A stretch of 64,000 nt of DNA from Marininema halotolerans (GTDB lineage: Bacteria; Bacillota; Bacilli; Thermoactinomycetales; DSM-45169), in NCBI RefSeq assembly GCF_900116235.1, contig NZ_FPAA01000005.1, positions 1 to 64,000 of the forward strand, read 5' to 3'. The notes under the pieces are model-generated. The model had not been told where the DNA came from. It ran no database searches and was given only the letters and a program-made list of their open reading frames with translations. The position numbers and the translations under genes were made by a program. This document shows, in pieces, positions 61,564 to 64,000 of the stretch (position 1 is the first letter of the stretch; each line of letters begins with the position of its first letter).

Positions 61564-64000
<2,437 letters not shown>

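Overview
The window reads as chromosome of a low-to-moderate GC, spore-former-type Gram-positive bacterium of the order Bacillales. Support comes from strong AGGAGG-type ribosome sites with frequent TTG and GTG starts, sufC-sufD-sufS order, a SigI/RsgI pair, an AbrB-type switch protein, a bacilliredoxin, LipL, a type I MsrB and B. subtilis-style Zur, Fur and cre sites. The phenylalanine dehydrogenase is strikingly like the Thermoactinomyces enzyme as I remember it, so Thermoactinomycetaceae is my best guess (inference). No rRNA, tRNA, prophage or CRISPR array was seen. The left edge carries the 3' part of an IS200/IS605-type tnpB with its right-end hairpin.

Layout. 1-3.1 kb is accessory: the tnpB remnant, an XRE-TPR (RRNPP-type) regulator with an overlapping 49-aa exported-peptide gene, then a duplicated structured RNA locus whose second copy lies antisense to the end of a tiny hydrophobic, cationic peptide gene (a candidate type I toxin-antitoxin system). 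3-7 kb holds an orphan zinc-binding lipoprotein under a Zur-box promoter, a purine permease, a 30-aa membrane peptide and LipL. 7-10 kb holds a second XRE-TPR paralogue and an MFS exporter. 10-14 kb holds a zinc-ribbon protein, an ArsR-AHSA1-VOC operon, a thioesterase and a GPP34 protein. 14-16.4 kb is thiC under a TPP riboswitch. 16-25.7 kb holds an ABC ATPase, a TauE-type exporter, aconitase with a VOC gene, a Fur-box IclR regulator, MsrB, a hydrolase-TetR pair behind a 65-bp inverted repeat, and a catalase-like protein. 25.8-30.5 kb holds the glucose PTS permease, a cytochrome oxidase subunit IV, an arylamine N-acetyltransferase, a bacilliredoxin and an AIM24 protein.

30.9-38.7 kb holds a third XRE-TPR regulator, a secreted tandem-Gmad2 protein, an esterase, an acetyl-CoA-synthetase-like ligase, sigI-rsgI and an AbrB-like gene. 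38.8-45.2 kb is the most coherent metabolic unit: two crotonases (PaaF-like and PaaG-like), a phenylalanine dehydrogenase and E1alpha, E1beta and E2 of a 2-oxo acid dehydrogenase. Together these suggest a route from L-phenylalanine through phenylpyruvate to phenylacetyl-CoA and into the phenylacetyl-CoA ring pathway, with a cre site and a palindromic operator in the promoter region.

45.4-64 kb holds mostly housekeeping genes: a DUF218 protein, a second metallo-hydrolase, a second orphan oxidase subunit IV, P5C dehydrogenase, UppP, a thioredoxin-like protein, a quinone oxidoreductase, tandem M3 oligoendopeptidases, a GNAT, a histidine phosphatase, a YitT protein, a PadR/membrane-protein pair and sufCDS, which runs off the right edge. 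Several genes too short for routine ORF calling were found by eye: the exported peptide at 2148, the hydrophobic peptide at 2720, a 30-aa membrane peptide at 5604, a small gene at 52803 that appears to lack a normal start codon, and a 56-aa CxxC protein at 60315.
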